Shown: positions 14,303 through 16,864 of the stretch, in pieces
How the letters are laid out: every line of letters starts with the position of its first letter
Numbering within the stretch: the first letter of the stretch is position 1
Assembly: GCA_002342785.1 (NCBI GenBank)
Contig: DDQV01000010.1
Span: 9,754 to 26,617 of the forward strand
Direction of reading: 5' to 3'
Source: Fusobacteriaceae bacterium UBA2433
GTDB lineage: Bacteria > Fusobacteriota > Fusobacteriia > Fusobacteriales > Fusobacteriaceae
DNA: 16,864 nucleotides
Position numbers and translations under genes: made by a program
Notes under the pieces: model-generated
The model's input: the letters and a program-made list of their open reading frames with translations, nothing else
Told to the model about the DNA's origin: nothing
Databases searched by the model: none

Positions 14303-15073
14303 ATGAAAAGATTTAAAATGTTATTATTAGGAATATTATTAGGAACTTTATTTATAGCATGTGGAAAACAGGAAACAAAACAAGAGGTTATTAGAGTGGG
14401 AACTTCTGGTGGATATTTTCCATTCACTTATACAGAAAATGATGAATTAAAGGGATTTGATATTGAAGTTTGGAATGAAATTGGAAAAAGATTAGAAAAA
14501 AAAATAGAGTTTAAACAAGCTAAATTTAGTGGTTTGTTTGGGATGTTAGATATAGGAAAGATCGATACAATTTCAAATCAAATTACAATTACAGATAAAA
14601 GATTAGAGAAATATGATTTTTCAGTTCCATATGTTTATTCTGGAGCTCAGTTCTTTATAGCCAAGGGAAATCCTAAAAAAATAACTGGGATTGAAGATTT
14701 AGCAGGTAGAAGAGTCGCTACAGAAGTTGGAACAAACTATGAAGAGATAGTTAGTGAACTATCTAAAAAAATAGATTTTGAAACAGTTGTATATAATTCA
14801 GGAAGTTTAGTTAAAGATGTAGAGTTAGGAAGAGTAGATACATTTATGATGGATAAAGTTTCTATTGTAGAGTTGATAAAGAAAAATGATCTTCAAATTG
14901 AACTATTAGATAAACCCGTTAAATATATAGCAAATGCTTTTCCTTTTGTAAAAAATGAAAAGAATAAAAATATTATGAAAGAGGTCAACGATACATTAAA
15001 TGAGATGAGAGCTGATGGAACTCTATTAGAGATCTCTAATAAATATTTTGGAATGGATATAACTTCAAATTAA
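14303..15073 (+). CDS. Amino acid ABC transporter substrate-binding lipoprotein, probably cystine
   Basis: The 256-aa product is a family-3 solute-binding protein. A lipoprotein signal ends in the lipobox LFIAC, with Cys20 as the acylated residue. The mature part starts with IRVGTSGGYFPFTY (30-43) and continues GFDIEVWNEIGKRL (51-64), GLFGMLDIGKIDTISNQITIT (78-97), R100 and YDFSVPYVYS (104-113). The conserved Arg after the TITDKR segment normally holds the ligand carboxylate. The D-x-(I/V)-x-N-Q-(I/V) segment is common in cystine-binding members such as TcyA/FliY, and with the CymR-like regulator upstream cystine is the best guess. Other polar amino acids are possible. The start has GGGAGG 5 bases upstream. 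Confidence 0.9.
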   Translation: MKRFKMLLLGILLGTLFIACGKQETKQEVIRVGTSGGYFPFTYTENDELKGFDIEVWNEIGKRLEKKIEFKQAKFSGLFGMLDIGKIDTISNQITITDKRLEKYDFSVPYVYSGAQFFIAKGNPKKITGIEDLAGRRVATEVGTNYEEIVSELSKKIDFETVVYNSGSLVKDVELGRVDTFMMDKVSIVELIKKNDLQIELLDKPVKYIANAFPFVKNEKNKNIMKEVNDTLNEMRADGTLLEISNKYFGMDITSN

Positions 15074-15096
15074 TTTAAAAAAATATAGTAAATAAT

Positions 15097-15157
15097 AAAT
15101 AGGCATTTTAATTCTGAAGAGAGAAAAATTTTCTAAAAATTAAACTGTCTATTTTTT
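15097..15157 (+). terminator. Long intercistronic hairpin, possible attenuator
   Basis: AAATAGGCA (15097-15105) pairs with TGTCTATTT (15146-15154), 9 bp including one G-U. After one mismatch, TTTAATT (15107-15113) pairs with AATTAAA (15138-15144). An inner AGAAA/TTTCT stem caps it. A run of six Ts (15152-15157) follows. The element resembles a leaky terminator or mRNA-stabilising structure, positioned to give more binding protein than membrane subunits. Confidence 0.6.
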
Positions 15158-15188
15158 ATTAAAAAATAAAGTAAAAGAGAGGGAAAAA

Positions 15189-15854
15189 ATGGATTTTAAA
15201 ATAGAAGCAATGATTGGGTTATTTCCAATTTTATTCAAAGCTTTGGGATTAACATTAAAAATAACATTTATATCAACATTTATATCAGTTTTATTAGGAA
15301 TATTAATAGCTGTAATTAGATTTTTTAAAGTAAAAGTTTTATATCAAATAACTGGATTATTTGTATCTTTTTTTAGAGGAACTCCATTATTAGTACAATT
15401 ATTTTTAATTTATTATGGACTACCTCAGATATTTCCTGTTTTTATAAATATGAGTGCTTTTGTAGCTACAGTTTTAGGACTTAGTTTACATTTTTCAGCT
15501 TATATGGCTGAGACTATAAGAGGAGCACTATCATCTGTTGACAAGGGACAAATAGAAGCTGGTTACTCAGTTGGAATGAATACTATTCAAGTTATGGTAA
15601 GGATAGTTATACCTCAAGGAGTAAGAGTTGCGATACCTTCAATTGTAAATATTTCTATAGATCTACTAAAATCTTCATCTTTAGCATTTACACTGGGCCT
15701 TGCTGATATTATGGCAAAGACACAGTTAGAAGCAGCTAGCTCATATAGATTTTTAGAAAGTTATCTAGCTGTAGCTTTAGTTTATTGGATATTAGTAATC
15801 TTACTTGAAAGAGTACAGAAGATATTAGAAATAAAATTAAACAGAGGTTATTAG
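15189..15854 (+). CDS. Amino acid ABC transporter permease (HisM/TcyB type)
   Basis: The 221-aa inner-membrane protein has the family pattern: about five hydrophobic segments, RGTPLLVQLFLIYYGLP after the second segment (63-79), and an EAA coupling loop GQIEAGYSVGMNTIQVMVRIVIPQG reduced here to its key residues (E123-A-G125, G129, P142-Q-G144). Single permeases of this size usually form homodimers. It lacks a close ribosome binding site of AGGAGG type but has GAGAGGG (15177-15183) before ATG. It is separated from the binding-protein gene by a 115-base gap with a hairpin and is followed after 10 bases by the ATPase gene. Confidence 0.93.
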   Translation: MDFKIEAMIGLFPILFKALGLTLKITFISTFISVLLGILIAVIRFFKVKVLYQITGLFVSFFRGTPLLVQLFLIYYGLPQIFPVFINMSAFVATVLGLSLHFSAYMAETIRGALSSVDKGQIEAGYSVGMNTIQVMVRIVIPQGVRVAIPSIVNISIDLLKSSSLAFTLGLADIMAKTQLEAASSYRFLESYLAVALVYWILVILLERVQKILEIKLNRGY

Positions 15855-15864
15855 GGGGAAGATC

Positions 15865-16608
15865 ATGGATAGAAATAATATATTAGAAGTAAAAGAACTA
15901 CATAAAAGTTTTGGAGAGGTAGAAGTTTTAAAAGGAATAGATTTTTCCCTAAAGAAAGGAGAAATTGTTTCTATAATTGGACCTTCAGGAAGTGGAAAAT
16001 CAACTTTTTTAAGATGTCTAAATTATTTAGAAAAACCTACAAAGGGTTCTATTGTAATAGATAATTTAAAGCAAGATGCTAAAAATCATAAAAAGAAAGA
16101 TGTCATAAACTTTAGACAAAAAACTTCTATGGTATTTCAAAACTATAATTTATTTAAAAATAAAACAGCTTTAGAAAATATAACTGAAGCTCTTATAATA
16201 GTAAAAAAAATTGATAAAAGATTAGCAGATAAAAAAGGTAAAAAAATCATGAAAAAAATAGGGTTAGAAGGAAAAGAAAATTTTTATCCTAGTGAACTTA
16301 GTGGAGGACAACAGCAAAGAATTGGAATAGGACGAGCAATGGCTCTAGAAAATAAAGTTATATTATTAGATGAGCCTACATCAGCTTTAGACCCTGAGTT
16401 AGTTGGAGAAGTTTTAGATATAATAAGATTATTAGTTTCTGAGCATATAAGTATGATAATAGTAACCCATGAGATGAAATTTGCAAGGGAAGTATCTGAT
16501 AGAATTATTTTTATGGAAGATGGAATAATTGTAGATGAAGGAACTCCAAATGAAATTTTAGTATCGCCTAAAAGTAAAAGAATAGAGTCTTTTTTAGGAA
16601 AAATTTAA
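15865..16608 (+). CDS. Amino acid ABC transporter ATP-binding protein (GlnQ/TcyC type)
   Basis: The 247-aa ATPase powers the importer encoded just upstream. All motifs are intact: Walker A GPSGSGKST (39-47), Q-loop Q92 in VFQNYNLF, signature LSGGQQQR (145-152), Walker B VILLDE (165-170) followed by PTSALDPE, and the switch histidine H202 in VTHEM. The VFQNYNLF and THEMKFAREV segments are typical of polar amino acid transporters such as GlnQ, HisP and TcyC. Length is typical. The ribosome binding site AGGGGGAA (15853-15860) overlaps the permease stop codon, so the two are tightly coupled. It is the last gene of the operon. Confidence 0.95.
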   Translation: MDRNNILEVKELHKSFGEVEVLKGIDFSLKKGEIVSIIGPSGSGKSTFLRCLNYLEKPTKGSIVIDNLKQDAKNHKKKDVINFRQKTSMVFQNYNLFKNKTALENITEALIIVKKIDKRLADKKGKKIMKKIGLEGKENFYPSELSGGQQQRIGIGRAMALENKVILLDEPTSALDPELVGEVLDIIRLLVSEHISMIIVTHEMKFAREVSDRIIFMEDGIIVDEGTPNEILVSPKSKRIESFLGKI

Positions 16609-16639
16609 TTTAATTTTATATATATTTTTTATACAAATT

Positions 16640-16670
16640 ATACTGAAAAATAATTACTTTTAGTATTTAT
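16640..16670 (+). terminator. Possible terminator of the ABC operon
   Basis: ATACTGAAA (16640-16648) pairs with TTTTAGTAT (16658-16666), nine pairs with one G-U, around a 9-nt loop. Only TTAT follows, so the T tail is weak. It lies about 30 bases past the ATPase stop. Confidence 0.4.
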
Positions 16671-16737
16671 GAGTATAATAAATAAATATAAAAATGGTTT
16701 CTTATGAAAAACTAATGAAATTCATATATTAAATATA

Positions 16738-16766
16738 TTGACAAAGAACGTTGCATAAACTATACT
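16738..16766 (+). promoter_or_regulatory. Strong promoter of the symporter gene
   Basis: A perfect -35 TTGACA (16738-16743) is followed after 17 bp by -10 TATACT (16761-16766). Transcription would start near 16773, about 30 bases before the ATG at 16802. An AT-only inverted repeat (ATATATT/AATATAT) lies immediately upstream of the -35 box. Confidence 0.85.
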
Positions 16767-16801
16767 GATGAGATAAATATTTAATTAGGGAGGAAAGAAG
16801 T

Positions 16802-16864
16802 ATGGTAGATTTTTTAAACAACATTTTATGGTCATATGTATTAATAGTTGGGTTGATAGGTGTA
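16802..16864 (+). CDS. Sodium:alanine/glycine symporter (AGCS family), 5' end only
   Basis: Only the first 21 codons lie in the window. AGGGAGG (16787-16793) sits 8 bases before ATG, downstream of a near-consensus promoter. The peptide begins MVDFLNNILWSYVLIVGLIG, which resembles the N-terminus of AGCS-family symporters, where a short amphipathic start runs into a first membrane segment with LWSYVLI. These proteins import alanine or glycine with sodium. The gene is real given promoter, ribosome binding site and open frame; the family call rests on a short match and could change with the full sequence. Confidence 0.65.
   Translation, partial: MVDFLNNILWSYVLIVGLIGV

Noticed and set aside
16767..16801. 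Riboswitch or T-box in the symporter leader
   Set aside because: The leader is only about 30 nt long, too short for any known riboswitch or T-box.

Overview
The window is very AT-rich, densely coded and bacterial. Compact intergenic spaces, AGGAGG-type ribosome binding sites, the protein families, and secreted TPR proteins next to housekeeping genes all fit a member of the Fusobacteriota (Fusobacterium/Cetobacterium/Ilyobacter type). That placement is inferred from sequence character, not from a database match. No insertion sequence, prophage, CRISPR array or other clear sign of horizontal transfer is visible, and no gene-free stretch exceeds about 300 bases.

Layout. The left edge cuts a tRNA-Ser(GGA) gene on the minus strand, with its own promoter. 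Next on the minus strand is recJ, a single-strand DNA exonuclease with a long C-terminal extension. It diverges from a plus-strand nitroreductase, which ends at a likely bidirectional terminator. Facing it on the minus strand is a three-gene operon (6973 down to 3746): a secreted TPR protein whose C-terminal lytic-transglycosylase (SLT) domain has lost its catalytic glutamate, then a FetA-like ABC ATPase and a FetB-like permease.

From 7246 everything reads on the plus strand. mutL (mismatch repair) is followed by rlmH (23S rRNA pseudouridine methyltransferase) and two small genes, an acidic DUF1292-like protein and a DUF1934/YwiB-like protein. A promoter then serves a secreted TPR protein whose end overlaps the start of lysS. 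lysS closes with a textbook intrinsic terminator.

The last block is a self-contained amino-acid uptake operon. A near-consensus promoter surrounded by three inverted repeats drives a CymR/IscR-type Rrf2 regulator, a lipoprotein solute-binding protein, a permease and an ATPase of the polar amino acid/cystine ABC type. A long hairpin lies between the binding-protein and permease genes. The CymR-like regulator, including a C-terminal Tyr-Tyr-Ile tail, makes cystine or another sulfur amino acid the best substrate guess. The window ends in the first 21 codons of what looks like a sodium:alanine/glycine symporter with a strong promoter.

No complete unknown system is evident. The points most worth a second look are the inactive-looking SLT domain fused to TPRs and coupled to FetAB-like genes, the three dyads and YYI tail of the regulator operon, the intercistronic hairpin in the ABC operon, the unusual C-terminus of RecJ, and a G7 tract early in a secreted TPR gene.
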